DNA of 64,000 bases from the NCBI GenBank assembly GCA_044222395.1, contig JBGANK010000003.1, positions 62,001 to 126,000 on the forward strand. The letters run 5' to 3'. Positions 25,461-36,878 of the stretch are shown in pieces (position 1 is the first letter of the stretch; each line of letters opens with the position of its first letter). The DNA is from JAEUMD01 sp044222395 (GTDB lineage Bacteria > Pseudomonadota > Alphaproteobacteria > Rhizobiales > Hyphomicrobiaceae). The notes under the pieces are model-generated. The model saw only the letters and a list, made by a program, of their open reading frames with translations. It had not been told where the DNA came from and made no database searches. Both the position numbers and the translations under genes were made by a program.

Positions 25461-25970
25461 TCAATTTGCCGGAGCCTTTGCCTTCTTCGCTGCAGTCGTC
25501 GGTGCCGTAGTGGCGGCATCGGCGGCGGGAGCAGCAGGCTTCTTCGCCGCAGCCGCGGCAGGCTTTGCAGGCTCAGCCGGCGTGGCAGGAGTTGCTGCCT
25601 TGGCGGGCGCCGCCTTCTTGGCAGCGAAGCCGGCCTTCTTGCGGCAGTAGGCCTTTACCGACTTGCCATCCTTGCGGGTGGTGGCGGCAATCCACGAACA
25701 CGCGTCACCCATGGACGTGCAGCCGGCCTCATCGAGACCTTTGCAAGCCGATGCCGGCTTCTTGGCCGTCGTCGCCGGAGTGGCAGGCGTTGCCGGAGTG
25801 GCCGGCTTCGCAGCGGCCGGGGCTGCCGGAGCGGCAGGTGCTGCAGGCTTGGCTGCGGCCGGCTTCGCCGGCGCGGCCGGATCCGGGGCCTTCTGAGCCA
25901 TGGCCGAAGGCACCATAGTGGCAAGTGCAAATCCGGCAGCGATGGCCAGAGCTCCCAAATGTTTCGTCAT
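25461..25970 (-). CDS. Secreted Ala/Lys/Pro-rich protein with a four-cysteine core
   Basis: About 169 residues. The signal peptide (MTKHLGALAIAAGFALATMV, cleavage near SAMAQ) is followed by long Ala/Pro/Lys repeats (PAAPAAP, PATPATPAT) on both sides of a compact central segment: SACKGLDEAGCTSMGDACSW, then KSVKAYCRKKAG. The four Cys residues could form two disulfides in the periplasm. The repeats resemble histone H1-like or cell-wall-spanning linkers. The start at 25970 is preferred because it begins a normal signal peptide; 25991 is also in frame. No function can be assigned. Confidence 0.7.
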   Translation of the reverse strand: MTKHLGALAIAAGFALATMVPSAMAQKAPDPAAPAKPAAAKPAAPAAPAAPAAAKPATPATPATPATTAKKPASACKGLDEAGCTSMGDACSWIAATTRKDGKSVKAYCRKKAGFAAKKAAPAKAATPATPAEPAKPAAAAAKKPAAPAADAATTAPTTAAKKAKAPAN

Positions 25971-26266
25971 TGTCACGGCAAACACCTCCATGTGCTGATG
26001 CCGATGGACCTAAACCAACAATTCTGTCTTGTGACAGATGTCGGAACTCCATTACTGCACCGGCCCAATAAAATTAAGGCGGTTTTTTGCGATCTTCACC
26101 GACTTCTATTTCGCAGATGCAAGGTGCGGTCGGTGGCGACGTGGTGCGCTGAACGCTATTTTGAACAGGAATAATTCCCGCGGCGCGTACTCAAGACCAT
26201 GCGGCAGCTCGTTTTTCAGGCCCTGCGCAAGGAGCGCGAGAACGCCCGAATTTCGGCCAATTGTGC

Positions 26267-26294
26267 TTGCGATCGGGACATCGCCGCCTATAGT
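26267..26294 (+). promoter_or_regulatory. Putative sigma-70 promoter of argG
   Basis: TTGCGA, 16 bases, TATAGT, about 55 bases before the argG ATG. The rest of the 378-base gap 25971-26348 shows nothing else recognisable. Confidence 0.5.
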
Positions 26295-26348
26295 GCCGAG
26301 CCTCTTTTCACCCCATTAGGCCGCAACTTCCAACCCTCAAGGTTTCTC

Positions 26349-27578
<1,230 letters not shown>

Positions 27579-27617
27579 TGCGGCAGTCACTCTCGACGCC
27601 CATGTGAGGCTTGATCC

Positions 27618-28148
27618 ATGCGCCACACATCCAATGACGATGGGTTGTGGGAGAAGCCGCTCCCGCTAGATCGCTTGACACTCGAAAGAATCAAACCGCG
27701 GTTCTGGCCTGCCGTCCGTGCCAGCACGCCCATTTCCATACTGTTGGCGCTTGCCACGACAGCACTGCAGTTTGGCACGCGCCACTTTGCCCCCTCGCAG
27801 ATAGACATGCATCTTGTTCGCCAGCCCATTCATTACGTTCTCACCTTCTTGAGCATGGCATTTGGTGTGGCATGCTGGCTCGCAATCAAGGACGCACGGT
27901 ATGAGCAAGGCATCTTCGATCCCTCACCCACTGGCATTGCGAAGCTCGTGAGGGCCAACTGGCGATTGTCGCTCGCATTGGTTCTGCTCTTCGCGGCCTG
28001 GGGTTGGATTGTGTCTATACTCACACCGCCTTCACTGACACCGCCGTCGAAAGTGGTCGAGATGGTCGTCATGAGTGCCTCTGGAGGTTTGCTGCTGGCA
28101 ATTTTCTTTGCCAAGGTTCCCAAGTCACCAGCTGGAGTAAAGCCATGA
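27618..28148 (+). CDS. Hypothetical membrane protein
   Basis: A 176-residue product. After a polar N-terminus it has about four hydrophobic segments (ISILLALATTALQF, YVLTFLSMAFGVACWLAI, LSLALVLLFAAWGWIVSIL, MVVMSASGGLLLAIFF). No family was recognised. Its stop overlaps the start of the MAPEG gene by four bases (ATGA), so the two are coupled. Codon usage is a little less GC-biased than in the neighbouring genes, perhaps pointing to recent acquisition. Confidence 0.6.
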   Translation: MRHTSNDDGLWEKPLPLDRLTLERIKPRFWPAVRASTPISILLALATTALQFGTRHFAPSQIDMHLVRQPIHYVLTFLSMAFGVACWLAIKDARYEQGIFDPSPTGIAKLVRANWRLSLALVLLFAAWGWIVSILTPPSLTPPSKVVEMVVMSASGGLLLAIFFAKVPKSPAGVKP

Positions 28149-28573
28149 CCCAATTCGCCCCATACGGCCACGCGATCGTGTCGATGGCGGGGTTTGCGCT
28201 TCTCACGCTGGCGATCGCGCCGATCGCGGCGACGCGCAAGGCGAAGGATGGTGTCGTGTCCGGCTCGGCGCCAACGCCCGACTACGCCAACCCCACTTAC
28301 CGGCTGTGGCGCGCGCACTTGAATGCGACCGAGATCATGGGCGTGTTCGTCGCCGCGACGATGGCGGCAATACTCGCCGGCGCGCCGCCGTTCTGGGTCA
28401 ACCTCGCGGCCAGCTTATTCTTCGTCAGCCGCATCGCGCATGCCGTCATCCACATCGCCGGCATCGGCGCGCCGAGCTACGGCCCGCGCACGTTCCTCTT
28501 CATCCTCGGATGGTTCATGTGCGCGAGCCTGGCGGTGATGGCGATTTTTTCTGTCTTCACGAAATCGGCGTGA
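28145..28573 (+). CDS. MAPEG family membrane protein
   Basis: A 142-residue protein with four transmembrane helices. PTYRLWRAHLNATEIMGVFV carries the MAPEG pattern in which Arg, His, Asn and Glu line the glutathione site (R-x-x-x-A-H-x-N-x-x-E). SRIAHAVIHIAGIG and GPRTFLFILGWF follow. MAPEG proteins bind glutathione and act on lipophilic electrophiles; the bacterial substrate is not known. Coupled with the preceding membrane-protein gene. Confidence 0.85.
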   Translation: MTQFAPYGHAIVSMAGFALLTLAIAPIAATRKAKDGVVSGSAPTPDYANPTYRLWRAHLNATEIMGVFVAATMAAILAGAPPFWVNLAASLFFVSRIAHAVIHIAGIGAPSYGPRTFLFILGWFMCASLAVMAIFSVFTKSA

Positions 28574-28613
28574 CCGAGGAAGTTCCGAGCGGGCACGGCT
28601 TTTCCGGCGCATC

Positions 28614-29093
28614 TCAGTCGTCCTCGAAGTAGCCCCGCTCCGCATCGAGATGACACGCTTTGCAGTCGGCAACCGACTTGGCGCCACGGCGCTTCAGCGT
28701 GGCGGGCGAGATGCGGCCCTTCTTGTCGTGCTTGCGCACGAACCAGGGCTGCTCGGAGATCCGGATTCTATCGCCAACCGTGCCTCGGCCCTCGCGCGCC
28801 GCGTTGTTCACGAGGTACTGCGTGATCTTGCCGGCGCTGTCGGCATCAAGCTCGGCGTTGGCGCCGAAGTGATTCTTCAGGTCTGCCATCATCGCCTTCC
28901 ACGACGATGCCGGCAGCAGACCGGCCGGAAAAATCATGTGGCAGGCGCTGCATTCCTTAGCCGTGAGTTGATCCCTGACAGGAGCAACGCGTTCGTATTC
29001 GTCTGCGAGTGCAAAGCCACCGAATGCGGCGGCTGACACAAAGGCGACGGCGCCGTAAAGGCGCGTTGCACTACAAAGCTTCGTGGTTCTCAT
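28614..29093 (-). CDS. Diheme cytochrome c (DHC type)
   Basis: A 159-residue product with a signal peptide (residues 1-31, ending FALADE). Two heme c sites: CSACH (48-52) and CKACH (144-148) at the very C-terminus, the spacing of the DHC family. A conserved segment SSWKAMMADLKNHFGANAEL lies between. DHC is the electron partner of SHP in the shp operons of Rhodobacter and Shewanella. The gene at 29551 carries a second copy of this domain. The ribosome site GGAAGGACAAG precedes the ATG at 29093. It is the last gene of the heme operon. Confidence 0.88.
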   Translation of the reverse strand: MRTTKLCSATRLYGAVAFVSAAAFGGFALADEYERVAPVRDQLTAKECSACHMIFPAGLLPASSWKAMMADLKNHFGANAELDADSAGKITQYLVNNAAREGRGTVGDRIRISEQPWFVRKHDKKGRISPATLKRRGAKSVADCKACHLDAERGYFEDD

Positions 29094-29125
29094 CTTGTCC
29101 TTCCAGTCATCGAAGTCACATCTAC

Positions 29126-29554
29126 CTAAAGGCTCATGAGATAGGCGAGCACGTCGCCCTTCTCCTGTGGGGTGCATTCGCGACCCATCACGTCATTGCA
29201 GTTGCGCTTGAACCATTTCGCCACGTCGGCGGGATCGGTGAAGCGCTTGGGATTCACGGAAACCGCCATCGGTTCGATGCGCTTGCCAGCGCGCGTCTCA
29301 CCAGGCGCCTTCAAATCAGTCGTGTGGCATGACGTGCACGACGGCGTTTCCGCGTTGCCGCCCTTGTGCTTGCCCTTGAAAAGCGTTTCGCCGCGCTTGG
29401 CATCGAAGCCGGCGAACGCGGGATCGGCTGCTTTCGCTGCCGCCTCGTAGCTCTGCACCAGCGACTGGTGTGCCGGGCTCATTGCCGCAATCGCGCTCGG
29501 CGTACCGGCGGCGGCAACGATCAGGGATAAGATTGTGCGTTTCAACGGGCTCAT
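29126..29554 (-). CDS. SHP-like monoheme cytochrome c (DUF1924)
   Basis: A 142-residue protein with a signal peptide (cleavage near SAIAA). Heme c site CTSCH (73-77), then KRIEPMAVSVNPKRFTDP and VAKWFKRNCNDVMGRECTPQ, the DUF1924/SHP signature, with an Asn-rich region and a Cys pair (RNC, REC) that forms a disulfide in known members. SHP binds oxygen or nitric oxide at a high-spin heme with an Asn ligand. The start at 29554 overlaps the stop of the b561 fusion (ATGA), so both are translated together. Confidence 0.88.
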   Translation of the reverse strand: MSPLKRTILSLIVAAAGTPSAIAAMSPAHQSLVQSYEAAAKAADPAFAGFDAKRGETLFKGKHKGGNAETPSCTSCHTTDLKAPGETRAGKRIEPMAVSVNPKRFTDPADVAKWFKRNCNDVMGRECTPQEKGDVLAYLMSL

Positions 29555-30756
29555 GATGACCTCGCTTGTGTTGCGACTTGAGTCTTCGGGATCGTGATGT
29601 TGCGCGGCGAGAAGCGACCGCTTTCGGCGTCGAGATGACATGCCGTGCAGTTGAGCTTGCCGCCGACGGGCTTTTCCTTGAAGGCAGCCTCGGGCACGTC
29701 GCGATGCAGCCGCTTCCAGCTTTCGCGCGCGGTGATGCGAAGGGCGTCTTCAGGCTTTGCTGTCGGATCGGGTTTCTTGTCGGGACGCCTCAATACATTG
29801 GCCGGCTTCGTGTCGAAGGACTCCGCAGCATTCGACTCAAGATAGGTCTTGATCTCGGTGAAAAGCGGCTCGTCGAGAGAGGCGTTCTCACCGAAGTGCT
29901 GGGCCAGTCCCGCCATGACGGCTTGCCAGGTCTGCTTCGTCGCCAGGCTGGGGTGGTGGACTGCGTGGCACGATTTGCATTCCTTGACGACGATGGCCGG
30001 CATCGGGGCCGCAGGCACGCCATGAGCAGGCAGCAGCGACAGGTAAGTGATTGCGCCGCCTATCGACAGCAGCAGTGCTACCGTCAGCGCGGCTGCGAGA
30101 CCGGGACGCGCGGAGGCCAGCTTTGATGATGCCTCACGTCGTTGCTTCCAGCCCGTCACCATGGCGCGGGCGAGATTCTCTCGCGAACGAAGGCTTTCGA
30201 ACAGCACGCCGGCGACGTGTAGCGCGATGAGGCCGAGCAGCGCGAAGGCCAGCGCTTCGTGAAGTTCCTTGACCTCACGCGCGGTGGCAAATGTCAGATA
30301 AGGTGCGGCCGGCCCATCCTTGAACACGCCGCCGAGCACGATCACGCCAGTTGCCGTCGCGGCAATCAGCACCGTCAGCAGCGCCAGGATCATCATGGCG
30401 GCTATCGGGTTGTGTCCGGTATGCGCGCCTGCATGGCCCTTCACGATCTCCATCAGGTGCCGCAAAGTCGCCAGCGGATTGCGCACGAAGTTCGAGAAGC
30501 GGGCGTGCGTCGAACCGGTAAAGCCCCAGACGATGCGGAACATGACCAGCGCGGCGATGGCCGAACCGGCGATGATGTGCACATCGAAGGTCGACGGCTC
30601 GTCAAAGAAGCCAGTCACCAGGGCGATCGTCACCAGCGCAACAAAGGACCAGTGCACGAGGCGGACCGGCAGATCCCACACCTTGATACGATCGATTTGT
30701 GGCGCAGCTCCATCCGCGGTTGGGCTTCTATCTGCGCTGCCAGCCAAGACTTTCAT
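29551..30756 (-). CDS. Cytochrome b561 fused to a diheme cytochrome c domain
   Basis: A 401-residue fusion. Residues about 20-205 are a four-helix cytochrome b561 with candidate heme b ligands H35 (RLVHWSF), H60 (DVHIIAG), H166 (KELHEAL) and H180 (ALHVAG). A fifth transmembrane helix (about 219-242) leads to a periplasmic DHC domain with CKSCH (260-264) and CTACH (370-374). In known shp operons the b561 and the diheme cytochrome are separate proteins. The protein would move electrons from quinol to SHP. The start at 30756 is chosen because upstream in-frame sequence is not b561-like. It is the first gene of the operon. Confidence 0.87.
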   Translation of the reverse strand: MKVLAGSADRSPTADGAAPQIDRIKVWDLPVRLVHWSFVALVTIALVTGFFDEPSTFDVHIIAGSAIAALVMFRIVWGFTGSTHARFSNFVRNPLATLRHLMEIVKGHAGAHTGHNPIAAMMILALLTVLIAATATGVIVLGGVFKDGPAAPYLTFATAREVKELHEALAFALLGLIALHVAGVLFESLRSRENLARAMVTGWKQRREASSKLASARPGLAAALTVALLLSIGGAITYLSLLPAHGVPAAPMPAIVVKECKSCHAVHHPSLATKQTWQAVMAGLAQHFGENASLDEPLFTEIKTYLESNAAESFDTKPANVLRRPDKKPDPTAKPEDALRITARESWKRLHRDVPEAAFKEKPVGGKLNCTACHLDAESGRFSPRNITIPKTQVATQARSS

Positions 30757-30966
30757 GGGTTGTACCCGCTCGTTGATCGGAGTGAATGGATAGCAAGGCG
30801 GCGATTGCACCCTTCTGACACCCGTTGTCAGCATTCGGTAATGTTGTTTGCAGCGCCCCGCTCGCGGCACGCGGCAGCCGCAAGCGTTCGTTCATCGCCT
30901 GCTGTTAACGCTCAACTGGTTGTGGAAGCACGTTGTCTGGCGCGAGGCGGCAGCGGGGATCGATGC

Positions 30967-31707
30967 ATGTTCTTTCTTGGTGGTGATCAGCCGCGCGCCA
31001 CGCTCGGCCACATCGGGCATGTACCGATCCGTGTCGACGTGACTTTCATACTGGTGCCGATGCTCTATCTGGGCAATCTGCCGCAGCAAGATCCGATCGG
31101 TGGACTGATGCACGGAGTCCTGCTGACGGCGGGGCTGTTCGTGTCGATCCTGCTGCACGAGCTTGGGCATGGAATCGTGGCGCACCGAAACCGCATGCAC
31201 GTGGAGGAGCTGGTGGTCGGCGGCTTCTACGGTTATGCGCGCCTGCATGGACTGGCACCGACTCGGCTCAGTGCAGCTCTCGTGCTGTTTGCGGGTCCGC
31301 TCGCCAACTTGTCGATTTTCCTGTGGCTGTGGGTGCTGATCGGCTTTCCGACAGTCTCCCTCCATGGCGGGATCGGCGCGCCGCTGCTGGGCTACACGAC
31401 CATCTACCACTACCCGACGCTCTATGGCGCGGCGTGGTCGCTGGCGATGATGAATTTCGCCATGTTCGTCTTCAATCTGATGCCGGCGTTTCCGCTCGAC
31501 GGCGGCAGGATCTGGCGACTGCTGCTGTCGAAGCGCATGGAGAATGCGGATGCCGTAAAGCTCATCGCCGGTTTCGGGATTGCGGTCGGTATCGTCGTGT
31601 GCCTATTGAGCGGGTCATTCAGCTTCATTGGCCTGCTGGTCGGACTGCAGATCGCCTGGCAGAACTACGAGGCGTTCCACAATCCCACGCGCGCACTCGG
31701 CGATTGA
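30967..31707 (+). CDS. Site-2 protease family (M50) zinc metalloprotease
   Basis: A 246-residue polytopic membrane protein. The zinc-binding motif HELGH is at 64-68 in ILLHELGHGIVAHR, and the second motif PAFPLDGGR (about 173-181) supplies the Asp ligand. It lacks PDZ and CBS domains, so it is a minimal M50 protease of the SpoIVFB-like type that could cut regulators inside the membrane. The start at 30967 gives the LGHIGHVPIRV N-terminus of the group. It is divergent from the b561 operon with a 210-base gap that must hold both promoters. Confidence 0.85.
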   Translation: MFFLGGDQPRATLGHIGHVPIRVDVTFILVPMLYLGNLPQQDPIGGLMHGVLLTAGLFVSILLHELGHGIVAHRNRMHVEELVVGGFYGYARLHGLAPTRLSAALVLFAGPLANLSIFLWLWVLIGFPTVSLHGGIGAPLLGYTTIYHYPTLYGAAWSLAMMNFAMFVFNLMPAFPLDGGRIWRLLLSKRMENADAVKLIAGFGIAVGIVVCLLSGSFSFIGLLVGLQIAWQNYEAFHNPTRALGD

Positions 31708-31843
31708 GGCAAGTAATTCCGCGGGGGCACCGATGCCAAAGAGGCGCACAGGCAGCAAAAAGGGCGTCGTTCTTCCGCGTCGTGGATGACGGCCAACCGC
31801 GCGCGTCGCTAAAGTCGGGCGGATCTCAGCGTGCCCGGTTGTC

Positions 31844-32659
31844 ATGACGCGTTACAAACTGAACAAGACGCTCCGCCGTTCGTATCTGGTGCTTGGACTC
31901 GTGCTCGCCGTGGCTTTCATCGCGCGCATGTCGGGGCACATCCCCGGGCTTTCGGGCAGCAGCGCCGAGCAGTTTCTCAAGGACATCTACGATTATCTCA
32001 AGGACATGGCGCTGGTGCTGGTGACGGTGATCGCCGCCTACCTCGCCAACGTGTTCCAGAAGCGCTCCAAGTTCATCGAGAACCTGGAACAGGAGTGGCG
32101 CGGCATCGTGGCGACGAAGTCGGCGCTGGCGGGCTATTGCGACAGGCCCTATCCGACGATCGACGACTATGTCACCGCCTATTCGCGCATTTCCGACGCG
32201 ATCGACAACATGCGCGTGGTCTATCGCAACGCCGGTGAAACCTCGGGGCTGGTCGGCCTCTACCCCTATGCGCCCCTGCACGACATGCGGCGCGCGCTGC
32301 AATGGCTCGACCCGCGCAAGAAGCCCAACACGACCGCGGCGGAGCGCAAGCTGGCACAAGACGCCATCCTGCAGTCGTTCTTCGCACTCAGAGAGAATTT
32401 CCTGGAAGAACTCGACCTCGACGAGCCGCATCACCCGCTACTCATTTCGGGCGGGCGGCGTCTGAAACAGCCGGGGTCGACGCGGGCGGCGCGGCAGGAA
32501 CAGGACCGGCAAAGAAAGCGGCAGGACGAGCAGCCGCAGCCGCGTCCCGATGTCGATACGCTGTTGTCGCATCTCTATTACGAGGAACAGCAGTCGGACC
32601 AGCGCTCGGTCAATGGCAATGGCGTGGGTACCACTCAGGCGCGCGGGCGCGACGTGTAG
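31844..32659 (+). CDS. Hypothetical membrane protein with a cytoplasmic domain
   Basis: A 271-residue product. Two transmembrane helices (about residues 14-30 and 55-70) are followed by a soluble helical domain (FQKRSKFIENLEQEWRGIVA, then VTAYSRISDAIDNMRVVYRN) and a polar Arg/Gln-rich tail. No known family was recognised. Its last 25 bases overlap the last bases of the convergent J-domain gene. The overlap lies in the low-complexity tail. Confidence 0.65.
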   Translation: MTRYKLNKTLRRSYLVLGLVLAVAFIARMSGHIPGLSGSSAEQFLKDIYDYLKDMALVLVTVIAAYLANVFQKRSKFIENLEQEWRGIVATKSALAGYCDRPYPTIDDYVTAYSRISDAIDNMRVVYRNAGETSGLVGLYPYAPLHDMRRALQWLDPRKKPNTTAAERKLAQDAILQSFFALRENFLEELDLDEPHHPLLISGGRRLKQPGSTRAARQEQDRQRKRQDEQPQPRPDVDTLLSHLYYEEQQSDQRSVNGNGVGTTQARGRDV

Positions 32660-33174
32660 ATCGGCTCGGCCATGGTCGGCGCGCGGCCGATCGAGACGCG
32701 ATGCGACTTCTCAAGGGCCTGGAAAGCGAGATTAATGCGACGCGACATCGCCGACAGGTAGTCGTTCACCTCGGCCGGGAGTTCGGCCGTCGCGTAGCGG
32801 TCGGGATGATAGGTCTTGGCCAGATCAACGTAAGCCTTGCGGACGTCTTCGTAGCTGGAGCCGGTGCGCAAACCCAGGACCTGGTAGGGATCGAACATGT
32901 CCTCCTGGCGCATTACCGAGCGAAGCTGGCCGGCGCCCGGCACCTGGATCAGCCGCAGTGCGCGGATCGTGCTCTTGGCGATCAGCCGGCTCTCCTCGCC
33001 ATAGGCGCGAAACTCGATGAACACGTTGCCGCCGTTCAGAACCTCGTGCACCGGCCGGCCGGCGGGCATCAGCAGGTCGCCTTTCAGCACCACCTGGTCG
33101 TCCATCGTCAATTCTGCCGGCACGACAACGCTTTGGCCCTGAACCATATTGTCAACGCGGGTGCGCTCGAACAT
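32635..33174 (-). CDS. J-domain (DnaJ-like) protein
   Basis: A 179-residue protein. Residues 94-155 are a J domain: DPYQVLGLRTGSSYEDVRKA, HPD at 123-125 in AKTYHPDRY, then RINLAFQAL. The HPD motif would stimulate a DnaK ATPase. The N-terminal 85 residues form a beta-rich region (VVVPAELTMDDQVVLKGDLL) not recognised in DnaJ proteins. No zinc-finger or glycine-rich domain is present, so it is a specialised co-chaperone and not general DnaJ. It overlaps the convergent membrane protein tail. Confidence 0.82.
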   Translation of the reverse strand: MFERTRVDNMVQGQSVVVPAELTMDDQVVLKGDLLMPAGRPVHEVLNGGNVFIEFRAYGEESRLIAKSTIRALRLIQVPGAGQLRSVMRQEDMFDPYQVLGLRTGSSYEDVRKAYVDLAKTYHPDRYATAELPAEVNDYLSAMSRRINLAFQALEKSHRVSIGRAPTMAEPIYTSRPRA

Positions 33175-33458
33175 CGATCGAATTCCTGTGTTCCGGACTG
33201 GGACGGCGGCTAACCCGCGGCCCGCTTTTCGGGGTCATTGCCAGGGACAGGAGCAAGATCCGTGCAAATCCGCCAGCAAGCGGGGTTGCCGGCCAGGCTG
33301 CGGATTGCCGCTCGATTCCGTGTCGACGATGTGACAGCGGCGCTGCTGGCGGGGGCCCGGCGGATGTGTTACCTCCTCGCGCGATTTTGCGCCGCACAAG
33401 ATGCGTGCCATTCGGCTGGCGCACCACTTGCCCGAGACGGGCCTAATCCGGGACACCC

Positions 33459-35285
<1,827 letters not shown>

Positions 35286-35507
35286 GCCTTCACGCCCTTT
35301 GCTTATGCGGGACCGCTTCCGGCCGACCGCAGCCATCGACAGTTCGTTCAGATTTTTGTGAGCGCTCGGGCCGCGGCGCAAGTGCTATGCACGCGCAGTG
35401 GCTTCAAAGTGCCAGGAACCGGTTGGCGGCTCGTGCGTTCAACTCGTCAACGCCGATGCCAATCATAGCGTCTCGAGTTTCTCTGAAGACAGATGGAGGT
35501 GAATGAG

Positions 35508-35783
35508 ATGAAGCGATTTGCAGCAATTGTGACTGGTTTGTTCCTCGTGTTTCCGTCCACATTCGCATACGCTGAGGATGATGCAAAGCCGAGCGATGCG
35601 GAACTGAAATCGATCGGCGCCGCGGTCGAAGCGATGGGCTGCAAGGATTGGGACGAGATCGACAAGGAAACAAAAAAGGACGGCAGCTACCACTTCGAGG
35701 TCGACGACGCCCAATGCGCGGATGGCCAGTACGACCTCAAATTCGACAAGGATTTCAAGCTGATCAGCAAGTCGAAGGATTGA
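35508..35783 (+). CDS. Small secreted PepSY-like protein
   Basis: A 91-residue product with a signal peptide (MKRFAAIVTGLFLVFPSTFA, then YAEDD). The mature part (about 65 residues) has an alpha-beta-beta look: AVEAMGCKDWDEIDKETKKDG, YHFEVDDAQCADGQYDLKFD. Two Cys residues may pair. The pattern of acidic strand pairs resembles small PepSY-type domains, but no firm family can be named. GGAGGTGAATGAG precedes the ATG at 35508, a strong ribosome site that decides the start. Confidence 0.7.
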   Translation: MKRFAAIVTGLFLVFPSTFAYAEDDAKPSDAELKSIGAAVEAMGCKDWDEIDKETKKDGSYHFEVDDAQCADGQYDLKFDKDFKLISKSKD

Positions 35784-35887
35784 GCTGCTCTGCTCCTTAC
35801 TGACGTGGGCACGGGCGGGCGAGCATCACGAATTCCATCTGTGCGAGGGCAGGCCCGAGTTGCGTTCAACCATGCCGGCATGAAAAT

Positions 35888-35917
35888 GGCCCGCCCTGAA
35901 TAGGATCAGGGCGGGCC
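35888..35917 (-). terminator. Terminator of the shorter Met-rich repeat gene
   Basis: GGCCCGCCCTGA / TCAGGGCGGGCC, a 12-base perfect stem with a 6-base loop. On the minus strand it is followed by ATTTTCATGCC. The same stem core and downstream bases recur at 36805-36832. Confidence 0.85.
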
Positions 35918-35963
35918 AACTTCTTATTGTTTGTCATTCTGCCAAATCGTTGGAGATGAGATG

Positions 35964-36284
35964 TTACTTCTTCTCATCTTTCTTCTTGGCGTCGCCCGAC
36001 ATACCGGACATGCCGCCCATGGCCTTGAGACGCTGCTCGGCCTCGGCGGGAGAGCGTCCTTCCATGCCGACCATGTTGTCAGGCTGCATTCCCGACATGC
36101 CGCTCATGCCCTTCTGACCAGACATTCCCGACATGCCACCCATGCCGCTCATGCCCTTCTGGTCGCCCGACATTCCGGACATGCCGCCCATACCGCTCAT
36201 GCCTTTTTGCTCTTGAGCCGATGCCGCAGTGGCGATGGCGCAGGAAACAAGTGCAGCACCAGCAAGCTTCAGGATCTTCCACAT
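35964..36284 (-). CDS. Secreted Met/Gly-rich repeat protein, shorter copy
   Basis: A 106-residue product with a signal peptide (MWKILKLAGAALVSCAIATA, then ASAQ). The mature part consists of QKGMSGMGGMSGMSG-type repeats (two long units and one short), a non-repeat insert (PDNMVGMEGRSPAEAEQRLK), one more GMSGMSGD and a Lys/Asp tail (AKKKDEKK). It is a paralogue of the longer copy at 36879-37379; signal peptide, repeat unit and tail are shared. Closely spaced Met residues could bind Cu(I), as in Met-rich periplasmic copper proteins, but no metal role is shown. Confidence 0.75.
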   Translation of the reverse strand: MWKILKLAGAALVSCAIATAASAQEQKGMSGMGGMSGMSGDQKGMSGMGGMSGMSGQKGMSGMSGMQPDNMVGMEGRSPAEAEQRLKAMGGMSGMSGDAKKKDEKK

Positions 36285-36878
36285 AGAATCTATTCTCCCA
36301 GTCCTAGTCATGTTGGAACAAACGGCTCTTAGGCGCCCGCTCGCGAGCACCGGATGGCTGCCGTTCGGAATTCGGGCCCCGACTCACAGCCCTCGCCAGC
36401 GGCACTCAGCATTTACTCCATCTGAGGTCAACTGCCGGGGCGCATTAGAGTTGCACGCCGTGGCAAAAAATTGCGCAATATTTGGACGTTGCAGCATTCT
36501 GTTGTGCATTTTTTCGGGCAAGTTCGGGCGGAGACTTATCACGAGCCAAGGTGGCGGGTCGGCTGGGACAGGGTGTGTGATTTCGCCACATCGGAGGTTG
36601 CGACGGAGATCAAACCAGGGCGAGGGCTCAAGCAGGCCCGATCTCAGCAGCACCGCCTCAGCTGCCACGTTCCGCCCATGCCTCCAATTGGTAATCTGAT
36701 CATGGCCAATACCTGAACCCGAATCGGTTCCAACCCTGCGCAATGGGCGAGCGAACAGCGACGGTTCTGAATGCGCTGCCGTGAGCCGCTCAGGCATGAA
36801 AAAAGCCCGCCCCGATATCGATCGGGGCGGGCCAAGTGTCCAGTATCCGGCATTACGCCGAAATCGTTTGGGGGGAGA
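36285..36878. other. Spacer between the two Met-rich units, with a duplicated upstream region and terminator
   Basis: 594 bases without a supported gene. About 36285-36540 aligns with 37380-37640 (TCTCCCAGTC, CAAACGGCT, GCGAGC, GCGCATTAGA, TTGCGCAATA in the same order), so the promoter region was duplicated together with the gene. The far end holds the terminator of the longer copy. Confidence 0.6.
36805..36832 (-). terminator. Terminator of the longer Met-rich repeat gene
   Basis: GCCCGCCCCGAT / ATCGGGGCGGGC, a 12-base perfect stem with a 4-base loop. On the minus strand it is followed by TTTTTTCATGCC. It lies just beyond the stop of the gene at 36879. Confidence 0.92.

Noticed and set aside
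30259..30966. Long 5' extension of the M50 protease frame
   Set aside because: It runs antisense through the cytochrome b561 gene and looks like shadow sequence; the M50 fold starts at about 30967.
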